Positions 50,969-61,725 of a DNA stretch of 64,000 nt are shown in pieces; position 1 is the first letter of the stretch, and each line of letters begins with the position of its first letter. Position numbers and translations under genes: made by a program. Location: assembly GCA_013399115.1 (NCBI GenBank), contig VXAA01003832.1, positions 175,455-239,454 on the forward strand, written 5' to 3'. A model generated the notes under the pieces. The model had not been told where the DNA came from. It searched no databases and was given only the letters and a program-made list of their open reading frames with translations. This DNA comes from Anseranas semipalmata. Its lineage: Eukaryota; Chordata; Aves; Anseriformes; Anseranatidae.

Positions 50969-51537
50969 TCAACTTGTATTCAAAGCTTGCTATTCTAAAG
51001 CTATTGACTTACATGCTTAGTACATGATATAGTACTTAAGATGCAGAATATTGTTAAATGCGGATATCAAACCTCAGGCTATATTTTAATCAGAACCAAA
51101 TACTGCAACACCATTTGCATGGGAGGAGAGAAAAATCACAATTTTCAAGCTAAAATAACTCATTCTTCTCACTGATGTCTTGAGCTTTAGGCCTATAAAC
51201 TAACAGCGATGTCAATGCAGTCACTAAATTACCAAGGGAGAGAAAACTTCAAAACTCAGCAAGAGGCCCTTAGGAAAGGCATATAATTGCCAAATTAAAA
51301 CCTCCACTCCTGCTCTCTCAGCCACAAAGAAAGCAGGATGCTTTAGCTCACCAGCCAAAATGCTTCCAAAGAAGTACTCAGAAAGAAAAATCAAAATGCA
51401 GTAATATTATCTTCTGATACCTATTCCCTTCCCCACTCAAAGAAGGCACTTATGATCTTATTTCCCTAAGAAGGAGTTGAAAGAATAAATTTAATTAGTC
51501 TGTCCTTCAACGACAACAGAATAACATTTTTCTAGCA

Positions 51538-51570
51538 CAAAAAAAAATAATAATAATAATAATTAAAAAA
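51538..51570 (+). repeat. (AAT)n microsatellite
   Basis: A run of A followed by about five AAT units and a second A run. Confidence 0.9.
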
Positions 51571-52122
51571 ATCTACTGAAACAGCTTGTACAGCAAGAAA
51601 TAATCTGAGACTCCTGAACAGCAGCAAGAAAGTCCAGAGTGGGTGTTAAATTCATATGGGAGAGGCAATGCTGTTCCTAAAACATGAGAACATACAGCCC
51701 AGGGAATATGACAAAATCTGTCCTTCTGGAAAGATATTAGCAGTGTTCAGTTAAGATCCTATTTTATATTGTTTCTAGTTCTTTTTTTCTCCTGAGTAAT
51801 TCAAGCTGTATTGACCGTTGGCTCTAAAGAGCTGCAATGAATGCCAAAAGGTTAACTCTTCAAAAAAGAAAAACTCCAACTCTTCCGATCAGAGGAAAGG
51901 CCAGAACAACAAAAATTTTGGCAACAGTTTGAAGAATAGGCTGAATTCATCTTTGGTGTAACAACAGCGTACTTCACTAACATAACCACAGGAAAAAAAA
52001 TATATGAATCATTATTTTAAACATAATTAGTAAAATATGTTCTCGTTTCACTCAATTACAACCGATTCCACGGCACTTGAGTTATTAGAGAGAAGAAAAG
52101 CTCCAGAGTTCTTGATCTCATG

Positions 52123-52264
52123 CTAATACACATCACTTTCACTCAGGATGAAAGCAACCATTTTTTCTGTCTCCAAGATGGGTTTAGAAGCGGACAGAGG
52201 AACTGGAGTGCAAGCCCTCGCCATCAGCCCACGTGCTGGCACGGCACTGATCGCTGATACCGAC
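52123..52264 (-). CDS. Candidate 3' exon, minus strand, low support
   Basis: A good pyrimidine-rich acceptor (ACTCCCGTTTCTCCCAG) on the minus strand precedes 52264. One frame is open for 46 codons to a TAG at 52123-52125 (peptide includes SAISAVPARGLMARACTPVP and KPILETEKMVAFILSESDVY). No recognisable domain. Its phase (2 in) is compatible with many neighbours, but I found no matching donor to join it to the block at 49938-50150. It may be chance. Confidence 0.15.
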
Positions 52265-52950
52265 CTGGGAGAAACGGGAGTCTTGGTCTGCAAAGACTGG
52301 GTCATGCGCTTTGGTCAGAAAAGCTGATGCCTGTGGGTGTGAACTTCAGTGCGTTGCAATACTGCTGTCAGACCGGTTAAAAAACATGCCGCAAGTGTAG
52401 ACCAGTGTTTTATCTAATCAGCTTCTAATGCTCTTGCTGCTTGGACAGGGTTAATCAGACATACATAAAACTGTTTCCTGGCACTTTTGGAAAGCTTCTC
52501 CAGTGATGATTCCAACAATATGAAAGGTTTCAATTTTGCAGAGTTTTTATTGGCCTAAAGTGTACTGAATTTTATTTTATCACACCCTGTGGGACACATT
52601 CGTTCAAAGTCTTTTTTAACATGGCTTAGAGCAAATCTAGCAACCTAGTCTTCTTCTTCTCTGTGAAAACTGAAACAAAGATTAACAAAGAATTAAGAAA
52701 TGAAGTAGAAAGAAAAACCTACTCTAAATGCATTTTGTAAAAGCAGTGCAAGTATTTACTTTATTCTGCATGTGATTTACAGGGAGTTGTCTGATCAGGA
52801 TCAGAGAGCTAGGAGTGCTGCTAATTCCAGCTAAAGCACCCAAGCTGCCCCAGGAAAGCTCAACCAGAGTTACCGCAGTCCAGCACCGCAATCATGAGAC
52901 CACTGAAGCACCGATCTCCATGACCCTGCGGTTAAGCTGCTCGTAGTGGC
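52265..52950. other. Unique sequence, nothing recognised
   Basis: No repeat, RNA or exon signal stands out between the two candidate minus-strand blocks. Confidence 0.5.
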
Positions 52951-53102
52951 TTAAAGCGAGCTTCGGTAGACCTCTATTGCCAGGAACCAGCAAGGAGATG
53001 CCAGTGGCACCACTAGAGCAACTGAAGCAAGAAGTCCGCCAGACCAACCTGAGGTGGCACGCTCGGCTGCTCGAGCAGCTTGTCCCTTGCCACTTAGGTT
53101 GC
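52951..53102 (-). CDS. Candidate C-terminal exon with hydrophobic tail, minus strand
   Basis: A textbook acceptor on the minus strand (CTGTTTTTCTTTTCAG) precedes 53102. After two phase bases, 49 codons are open to a TAA at 52951-52953. The peptide begins NLSGKGQAARAAERATSGWS and then has a hydrophobic stretch, GGLLASVALVVPLASPCWFL, before a short polar end. This would fit a C-terminal membrane anchor. A second minus-strand frame is open even further, and a possible donor (CTCAG|GTTGGT) would instead make a 54-base internal exon. I do not recognise the protein. Confidence 0.18.
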
Positions 53103-55654
53103 CTGAAAAGAAAAACAGCTCTCCTGTGCTCAGAAATAAATTAAATCACAAAAGCCAAGATGTCACTTCTAATGAGAGCATTGCAACCACGGTTGCAATG
53201 CAGAACAGCTTTAAAATATTTGTAGATCATCACTTCTGCACTCAGTTTATGGTGGATTTAAATCTCAAAAGCAATGTATAAAGAAAAACTGATACTCAAG
53301 GTTTCAATTCCAAACCAGAGACCAAGGTTATATGTATCTTTTGCAATAAGCTTAGACACTCCTGGAAATAAATTTTAAAAATTACTACTTCTTTACACAC
53401 ACTTTTATTTTTAGTTTAACCCACATGAAATTAAGGAACTGTACTGTCAGGAAGAAGGTGAACAATTATCACAATTCCACATTTTCTACACACAGAGGTA
53501 AAGCCAACTGTCTAGGTGACCTATAGGGAAATACTGAATATATTTTTGCCCTGTAGGCAAATCCTGAATATAACTTCTCAGAAATCTGTTTAAAACATTT
53601 TCCTCTGCATACAGTTGAGTCATTTAAGGTTTATTTTTTTTAGTCAACTGCTTAACTGGGCAGTTGTCCTAACACATTAATTAGGTTAAGTCATTTACAG
53701 AGAAAGTTTTATTCCTCATTACTTAGTAAAAAGATTACAGAGTAGTGCCTTGGTGTCACTGTACAAAAGGACATAGATGCATTGCTTGCACAGTCAATGT
53801 GATTGAAGCAGGTGAATTTGGGGATGTTATGGAGACAACAGATAGTACATTTCACAAGTGTCAGTCTTTCCCTATGGCCAGCAGAAGACACATCAAGAAA
53901 GAGCAAAGGCTTGTGTACAGGCCTGGCTGCTGTAACATCTGTTGCCCTGAACTGCAGGTATTCCTAACATATTGTGGAGAAGGTAGTCTAAGCTTGGAGC
54001 CTTTCCTCACTAAGCAGTAACGGTGGGATGTCTGGAGAGCAAGGTCACTTCTTCAACCGGAGTCCTGAGCTCATCCCAATGACAGCCCAACGCTCGGTAC
54101 TTCACAGCAGCATATTAGAAGGAACCAGCATACACAGCGCTGTTTTATGAAATATTCCCCCTGATGGACACCTTTTAATATTCTGCCTCAGCAACTTGCC
54201 ATGAAAAGCTCAGGACTAGCACAGCTTGCATTAACTGCACAATAGACTATATACAAAGCTGTAATCTGTTCAACACCCTTTAAGAACCAGATTCAGTCCA
54301 AAAGGACATGGCCTTTGTACAACTCCCTTACCTCTTGATAAACTTTCTGGCAAAAAGCAAACCCCGCTTCCATGAAGCACCACAGTCCATTGCATTGTCT
54401 CACAAATGTTTCTTTAGGGCTGCTCCGAGCACATCATATCCAAATACATTCCATTCTTGACTTGCAGTATATAGCATGCTAGACCAACAGCCTGCTTTGC
54501 AGATCATTCTCCTGCTCTGCAGGGATTGTGCTGTACAGGTGCAATAGGCAATATTTTCTCATGAAGAGAGATTGCACAGTCAGGTTCAAGAATTTAAACT
54601 CAAATCTCCAAACAAGCTTGAGCTGCTGTTGACAACCAGGTGGAGCGAAATCAATGACTGAAAGTCTGCAGCTGTGGAGAGAGTGATCTATATGGGCTGA
54701 GATGAAAACCGCCTTTATCCCTTAATTTTAGCAAACTGCTGGTGCTGTTGATCTCCAACCTGGCATAGATATCTATATCAACTCTCTGAAGAATCGTAAA
54801 GACACTTTCCCAGTAAAAAGCAATTGGTATGAAGCTTTTTGCCTTTCTAAAACCACTAGAAATAGATATGAAAGAAAAGAGCAGTTTTTTAAACTTTCAA
54901 AGTAGTGTCAGAAACCCAGAGCAGTGCCAGACCATCTGAAATTTGAATTGTTCCATAAGGAGAAGAGGGTCTTTCAGGAATCCATCCCATCTCCAGCTCT
55001 GTCCCATTTCAGCTGCTGCCAAAACACTGGGATTTTATTTATTTTTATTAACACTACTCCAAGTCCAGCCTCATGGCTCTCCTGCTTCCCTGGAACATGT
55101 AGCAGTTATGGAACAGATTCATCTTCCCAGATTCCTGAGACTGAAATGTCCAATAATGGTTTTTAGTGTTTTGTTTTCTTAAGCTCATATTGGAACTCCA
55201 CATTCACCGTTTGGGCTCAAATATCACTTTCAACACTTGGAATCAGGGATTCTGGCTGCTAGACATGGATTCTGACACCAAAACTACTTAAAATGCACAA
55301 GGCAATAGATGTGGACTGGTTTCCCTTTGTCCTCAATGCTATGATAGTCAGAGGAAATAAACCCCTCTGGGCTTAGGGAATAAGAATTGCTGCTATACAG
55401 AAAGATGACAGGACAAGTGTAAGTAATTTAAATAGGACTTGTGTTCAACAGGCAACCCAATATTCAACATTGTGGATCTGTAATAGTTTTCTTTCAATGT
55501 GGAAAAAATGAATAATGTTCTGTATGAACATGCATCAGCTTCTATATGTCATTACAACAGTCTTTACACTTGGTGTTTTTTCAAGAAGACACCTCATTTT
55601 TATCCTTTTTGAAAATCATGAGTTACCTCATGATTTGTTCTTCCTAAACCTCTC
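53103..55654. other. Unique sequence, no gene recognised
   Basis: Plus-strand frames at 53745-54020 and 54924-55182 have no recognisable domain. No repeat family seen. Confidence 0.55.
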
Positions 55655-55856
55655 AGAAAAAGAAAAAAGAAAGAAAAAAGAAAGAAGAAAGAAAGAAAAG
55701 AAAAAAGAAAAAAGAAAAAAGAAAAAGGAAAAAAAGAAAAAAGAAAAAAGAAAAAAGAAGAAAGAAAAAAGAAGAAAGGAAAAGGAAAAAGGAAAAAGAA
55801 AAAAGGAAAAAGGAAAAAGAAAAAAGGAAAAACAGGAAAGGAAAAGGAAAGAAATA
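55655..55856 (+). repeat. Polypurine tract, (GAAAAA)n-like
   Basis: About 200 bp of GAAAAA/GGAAAAA/GAAGAAA variants, all purine on the plus strand apart from single C interruptions near the end. The Lys-rich plus-strand and Phe-rich minus-strand frames here are repeat translations. Confidence 0.96.
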
Positions 55857-56962
55857 AACACTCAAGATGTTATTCTTAAAGAGAGCTTTTTCACTGAAGT
55901 TCTATTACTGCTTTGGAAAATGCATATTTTTAACAGCCTATGTAGACTAGGAATTTTCTAGATCCCCTGGATATTGCTAGGTAGCTCACAATGTCTACAA
56001 AAATGTTTCAAATAGTAGACTGGCTTCTGTGAAAGAAATTTCAGTCTTTGTGGTTGTAAGTATTAAGGGAATGTTCCCAGTATCAGTGACAGGGGGACAT
56101 TATAGGTGTTCCTGCTCTGTGTAATAAAATAATGGAAATATTTGAGATACTCCAGTTACTCAAGAGGAAGGCAGTCAGGGGGGAAGCAGCTTGGATTCCG
56201 CAAAGACAGGGACACGAGAGGTTGTGTAAGCACAGACAGAAAATGAAATCCCGTTGGTGCTTTCCAAGAGGACCCAGCGAGCTTGTCTCCACCTTACTTC
56301 TCCTGCCACTGTGCAGGGAGCTCAGCACAGCTCTCTGTTTTTCTCACCTGGCATGCAGAAGGGGAAAATTTGGGAAGTCCCAGAGCTGTGTGCTGTCTCC
56401 ACAATACTACAGGCCTAGCACATGTCAAACCACGGCGCCAGGCTCGCTTCCCCCAGTGACTCTGCGCTCAGTGTGCCCTGGCTGGGACGGCAACTTATGA
56501 GTGCTCTTCAGCAAAGTCTTCTTGCACTACTGAGAGGAAACTTAAAACTATGTCTAAAACAATGAAAAACATTAGGTACATAAAATATTTCTATATAATT
56601 TGTTGTAGAGCATCAAGGTTAAAAGCTAGTGTAAAAATATGCCTCAGAAGTGGAGTCACATTGTGTTTATAATGTGAATTGTACAATTTCCAGATCTCAG
56701 AAGCATCCCTACTGCAGCTCTGTTAAAAGGGGAGAGATCAAATATCAGGAGAATATCCTGTCTAGTCAAGTCAAGGTTTAGATAACATTACCAATAACAG
56801 TTCCACCATTCAATTCTTGTACGGAAAGTGAAAGATAATCATATGTTACATAAATTATTTTTATCAATATTGTCCTCAACACTTAGCTAAGCTCTCCCAG
56901 GCAGAACAATCATTTTTGTTATAGGCCTATTCAGGAAAGGCAGGAAGCAATGAAAATAAGTA
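55857..56962. other. Unique sequence, no gene recognised
   Basis: The plus-strand frame 56132-56500 (122 codons) overlaps a minus-strand frame and has no recognisable domain or flanking splice sites. No repeat family recognised. Confidence 0.55.
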
Positions 56963-57185
56963 GAGGTCTAGAAAACATGACCTGCAAGGAAAGTATGACA
57001 AAACTGAGGTTGTTCAGTCTTCAGGAGACTGGCGGGAGACATGGTAATAGCCTTCAAATACAAAACAGACCAACGGGAAGAGAAAAAGAATCATATTCTC
57101 TTTGTTCCCTGACAGAGGTGACATGAAGCAATAGATTTAAAGCAAATCAAAGAAGGTTCAGCAGGACAAAGCTCTCACATTGTAA
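56963..57185 (+). mobile_element. Old, diverged CR1 LINE fragment (plus)
   Basis: The order of short matches follows CR1 ORF2 near its C terminus: GGTCTAGAAAACATGACCTG, GAGGTTGTTCAGTCTTCAGG, GGGAGACATGGTAATAGCCT, then TAAAGCAAATCAAAGAAGG. It matches the 19.1 and 40 kb copies only patchily, so it is much older or from a distant subfamily. Ends are blurred. Confidence 0.75.
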
Positions 57186-58161
57186 CAATCCTTCCCTACA
57201 CTCTTAGCGGGAGACTAAAATATCTCTAGAGCTGTGTCTACACAAGTAAATAAAACAGCACTGAGGAACACGCCCAGACACTGGAACTTTGACATCAGCA
57301 ATGTCAAGCTGCTAAAAAAGTGTGCCTGGCATGCTTCTTGTGCCAACCAAGGTGCTCAAAAACCAATCCAGGAGGCAGAGCTCATGAGGTGGCTCCCATG
57401 AGCCTTTCCCATGCACAGCCATGTGAGAGACTTGCTCAGGGACTTCTCCACAATTTTTCTCAGAGCACAGCAGAATTCCTAGGCATAATCAATGCTCTTT
57501 TGCAGGGATTGTAGCCCTATGCTCCTTATTTCAATGCACACTTTGAACTGTGAGATGGGATCTCATAATAATATAACATTTCTGTGTCGCAAGGTGGTCT
57601 CTTCTTGCATTAACTAAAAAGCAAGGATCACACATGTTTATGTGTACCTCTTGTATGCAAGGAGTGATCACATATGGGATACAGTTAAGGAAAACCAGAA
57701 CTGAACTTACTGAAGTATATATTCCATATAATGCTGTTACATTCTGGCATCATCCATGTGTGAATTCTGCACTTCTTTAATTATGTGTGGTTCTGATTGC
57801 TTTTTAGAAAAAGAGTGGGTCTAGACAGCCCAGGGATCTCTTCAGTCTGGGGAGATTTATCATATACAAGTTATTTTTTTTGTAGTATTTAGCTAAACCT
57901 CTGAGCACATATATTACCCAGAACTCATTTTCATCTGAATTCTTTCATGGGATGCAGTTTTTCAGGCTGCTTCTTCCTTTTCCCCCAGTGATTTTCTTCC
58001 ACAGCCAGCAGAGAGCCAGTCACTGTCTTTGCAACCCAGCAGCCACAAATGATGACGGACAGCCGCAGGAGATGGGAATTCACCGCTCTCTGTAGATCCA
58101 GGCCCTCCCAGCAGCCCTTCTTGGAGCGCAGGTGCAAAGAGGGGAGGCATCTGCAGCTTAC
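57186..58161. other. Unique sequence, no gene recognised
   Basis: The GC-richer end (57960-58160) is open on both strands, and the minus-strand frame there continues past a strong donor, so it is more likely intron read-through than coding sequence. Confidence 0.5.
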
Positions 58162-58284
58162 CTTCAAGCCAGGCAAAGGACTGTCAGCCAAGAAGAAAAA
58201 GAAATCCCTCCCTCCCTTCAAGCTTGAGTGCCTTTCGGTTTCTGGAGCGCACCTGCATTCTCACAAACTTAGGCTACGGGACTC
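58162..58284 (-). other. Candidate non-coding exon, minus strand
   Basis: On the minus strand, a pyrimidine-rich acceptor (TTCATCTGCTTTTGTTTAG) precedes 58284 and a strong donor, TTGAAG|GTAAGCTG, follows 58162. All three frames of the 123 bases contain stops, so if real this is a 5' UTR exon or part of a long non-coding RNA. It contains an ATG opening a short frame of about 24 codons. It lies on the same strand as, and upstream of, the other minus-strand candidates at 53.1, 52.2 and 50.1 kb. Confidence 0.22.
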
Positions 58285-60500
58285 CTAAACAAAAGCAGAT
58301 GAAACCAATGACCAGAAAACAGTTATTGTTTGGCAGTAAGTGAAAAAAAAATGTCACTCACTGCTCTTTGCTGTTACTTAACTAATTCTGCTTATTTTGT
58401 TTACCATAATCTTTGCATTTTTCATTTCACAAGCAAATGCACAGGAAGAACATCTGCTTGGAGAAGGACTTGCTCTGGAACACATCTTGAAGTATCACTT
58501 CTTGTTCAGGATTTATGCTTCAGTTGCCGTAAAAAAAGCTGTTTTATCAGGGAGATATAATGCTAAATCACATCCTCATGTACTTTATTAGAAGAAGACA
58601 TAATAATGCATAGCTGACCAAACATATAGAAAAAAACTTTTTTCCCATCTAATAAAATTAGAATTTTGGATGTTTTTATCCTCTTTATTCAGAAAGGAAA
58701 GGCAGAATTTCACAGTCAAATAGAAAAAAAACTGAAAATATATTTTTTCCAGGTAAGTAGAAACATATGTATTGTTCACCACCCTTTTAACTTCAGCCAT
58801 ATTTCCTCTCCCCCCCCTCCACCCCTCCCAATGTCATCCTGAAATTAGGTTACATTTTTAAACAAAAACACCAACCTAGAAAGCCAGTTTTAAACCTCAA
58901 AACAGAATGTCTCATCAATTTTAAATTTTCTCTCCCCCAAAACATTTCACGCGGTGGGATTTATCTAAGCCAGACTACTCCCAACAGAAAATCTTGGTTT
59001 CCATATGTCACTGAAGTTTCCTAAACCTACTGCTGCTTTATTGCAGGAGTAGACAACGCTCCACCCTACTCATCAACCCAGACGAATGAACAGGTCAGGC
59101 CCTACCCCTTCCTAATCCTGCTGCAGCATTTGTGAACCATCTGTATGCAGAGGAAGCAGGACAAGTGAACACAGCTGTCAGGAGAATTTGCGTTTCCCTC
59201 TCCTGACTTGCACCATATGCAACCCAAATCTCAAAATAGCCTAGTGGATCCACGAGGCGCTTTGTTCCTTGCTTGTACCGTCCTCTCTGGGGCAGGGATG
59301 CTGAGCAAGGAGGTAATGGTGCTGAGGGAGATGTGCCATCAGGATTAGAGATGTGGCCATCAGAATTAGAACAACGTGAATAATTACAAATGCCTGCATA
59401 GCAAGTGGAAAACAGAATGTATTTTACACTCATACAGCCTCCAGTAAAGTGTTAATATCAGTACATTCTAATAACTTGTAAATGAATAAGGATTATTCAT
59501 CATGGTCTAAGAAGGCAGGGGTTGGATAGGTAACACGGAGTACATACGCAAAGATTTTATCCCTTCAAATTTTAATAATACCCTCATTGTCAGTGATGGA
59601 GCTTCTTTGATTTCCCATAGGAAAAGTCAAAAGCCGTGGTCTGGAGAGAAACATTACAATTAGAGTCGGACAGAAATTTTCCAACCTAAATTTTTTCCTT
59701 TAGAAAAATGCCTATTCCATGAAATCAACATGTTCCCACGGTACATTTCATTTTCGACAAATCTTTAGAAGGAAACCAGCTGCCTGGTTCCCTGCCAGTT
59801 TGCCTGCTTGCCCAGCAGCCCACCTTGCAGACAGCCACAGAGCCAGGGCCCGAGAGGCACAAGCCAGAGCACTGAGGACTTCTTCATTCTGCTCACTGAG
59901 ACACCGAGGCTCAGGAGATTTGCTTTTGCATCTCCTGCTTGTGCAGCAAAAAGCACCTAGATGCCTGGGCCAGGGCTGAGGATTCTTGTGCTGACTGGAG
60001 GTCCAGCATCAGTTTTGTTTTGAAAACAGATGGAAGGAAATGTTCTGTCCATGAGATGCTTTAAAGGCTTTTTCCAGCTTAGAGTTATTTTTTATTTTTA
60101 TTTCAGAATTTCCCACAGAACAGACACTTTAAAAACCATCTGACACTGCATTGTAGAAAGTCACTACCAGATATAGTCAGCCTTGATTCTGGGTTGGGGG
60201 AGATACATCTGTTAGTTTCATGAGGCAAATGACATCGCATTTACCGTTGACTCCAAGTATTCCATAAAACACAGGAGAGGGCTAGAGGTAAATACATGAG
60301 GACCTATAAAGTCAAGGTCTAACTGAGCAGGATTCCTCGTGGCTGCAAAATGAGTGAACAAAGACAATGGATTAAGATGTCCTATATCTGAGGATTGCAG
60401 AAGAAAAAAAAAAAAAAAAAGAGGAATTATTCAGATTTGTTTAAGAAATAAACCTTAGAGGCATCACCATCTTGGTCAAAGAATAGGTGAATTATAAAAG
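58285..60500. other. Unique sequence, no gene assigned
   Basis: Contains a C-rich patch (58809-58830), an A17 run (60404-60420) and GC-richer sequence at 59720-59980 that is open on both strands. A minus-strand acceptor-like tract near 59402 opens a hydrophobic frame of about 50 codons ending in TAG, not recognised. Nothing else seen. Confidence 0.5.
58735..58760 (+). promoter_or_regulatory. Recursive-splice-site-like motif, plus strand
   Basis: ATTTTTTCCAG (acceptor with T6 tract) is followed at once by GTAAGTAG (perfect donor); the junction is 58752/58753. A branch-point-like AACTGAAA lies about 20 bases upstream. Acceptor directly joined to donor is the form used for stepwise removal of long introns. 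It would act only if a plus-strand gene spans this region, which the window cannot show. Confidence 0.3.
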
Positions 60501-60689
60501 TCAGCCAGGAAAGTATCCTGGCCACAAGTCTGATTTTTTGAGCTGTGCTTCAGGATCTTCAAGGAGGTATGCCATGACTCCTGTGCAAAGGTCTTGATGA
60601 AACCTGAACAGGTGGAAACCTTTTACAGTACGGAACCATTCCACAGCCCCAGGAGGCAGAAATCCATGTATGGTTTCCTTGTCTTCCAG
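60501..60689 (-). CDS. Candidate 3' exon, minus strand, unknown protein (62 codons)
   Basis: Read on the minus strand, GACTAGTGCAG precedes 60689, and one frame is open for 62 codons to a TGA at 60501. The peptide starts LEDKETIHGFLPPGAVEWFR, continues TVKGFHLFRFHQDLCTGVMA and ends KKSDLWPGYFPG, with a balanced, non-repetitive composition that looks protein-like. The acceptor is only moderate. It could instead be a short single frame from an ATG at 60695. Family not recognised. Confidence 0.2.
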   Translation of the reverse strand: MEDKETIHGFLPPGAVEWFRTVKGFHLFRFHQDLCTGVMAYLLEDPEAQLKKSDLWPGYFPG

Positions 60690-60917
60690 CTGCACTAGTC
60701 ACTGGGCAGTAAATGACTGGGCAATTAACAAAGAGTAAACATGCTTCACCACTGGAAATAAGTTGTCCCATCACCTAAAACAGACTTTGAATTAGACACA
60801 CAGAGCTAAGTGAGAGCAGGAAGAGGGGCTACTGCACAACCTAATCAGTGTCAGGCAAGTCCTTTGCCCCTACATCTCAAATTCAGGGATGCCTATCATC
60901 TTTAATATCGTTTCACT

Positions 60918-60962
60918 TAAAAAATAAAGAAAGAAAGAAAGAAAGAAAGAAGAAGAAAAGGA
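60918..60962 (+). repeat. (GAAA)n microsatellite
   Basis: About six GAAA units followed by mixed purine sequence; purine on the plus strand. Confidence 0.93.
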
Positions 60963-61704
60963 ACAAAAAAAGAAATAATAACAATAAAGAAGGAAGACCT
61001 TTCCTCCCTGCAGGTTTTTAAATACTCACAATATAAGAGAAAGCTTCATAATAGAAAGGACTCATCACTTATTGTCATGCAAAACCATTAACAAGCAACA
61101 CTGCTGGGAAATTCAGTATTCAGTTCCTGCCTACAAACTCTTTAGTGAGCCATCTCAGCTGCAAAGACCAGCATTACAGAATAAGGTGGCTAAAGGCTCC
61201 TCGTTACAAAAGCTGCTCAAGCTGAAGCCAAAGTAGCTGAGTGCAACTCTTAGTAACTATTAGAGATATAATCAAACATAGCTGTGCTGAATAAACCATT
61301 GACAGACTTACAGAACAAATTGCCCCAAATCTGAGGCCACAAGAAAGGCAGAGTCCAGAAATTACTGTGTTGAAAAGAAAGCCTGTGAATTAATCATGTA
61401 AGCATACTAAAACATTAAAACATTAATAGTTTTGAACACTGAAGGTGAAAGAACATTTGTTCACCAAAGGTCACTATTCCAGCTCAGGGGGGAATTTTAA
61501 AGAACACATGTTGGAAAATTTGCCTCAGTATTTGTGTTATTTCACCCCTGGGCATCGTTTGCAGTGTAAAGCAATTAGTCTGGTAGCCAATGAGCATCCT
61601 GGTGTTGAAACCCTCCAGGAAAAGTCAGCATCACTTAAAGTAACAATACCTCACTGATGGACCCTGGTTCTCAAGAATAAGTATTTACTCTTTATTACAA
61701 ATTT

Positions 61705-61725
61705 AAAAAAAAAAAAAAAAAAAAA
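61705..61725 (+). repeat. A21 homopolymer
   Basis: Twenty-one consecutive A. No LINE or SINE body precedes it, so there is no sign that it is a retroposon tail. Confidence 0.9.

Larger units (their letters stand above)
50151..52122. other. Unique sequence with (AAAAT)n and (AAT)n arrays
   Basis: If the minus-strand block at 49938-50150 is an exon, this would be its upstream intron. Simple repeats lie at 50904-50968 and 51538-51570. Nothing else recognised. Confidence 0.55.

Noticed and set aside
55515..55961. 148-codon Lys-rich plus-strand frame
   Set aside because: Almost entirely the GAAAAA-like repeat read in frame; the short flanks show no domain.
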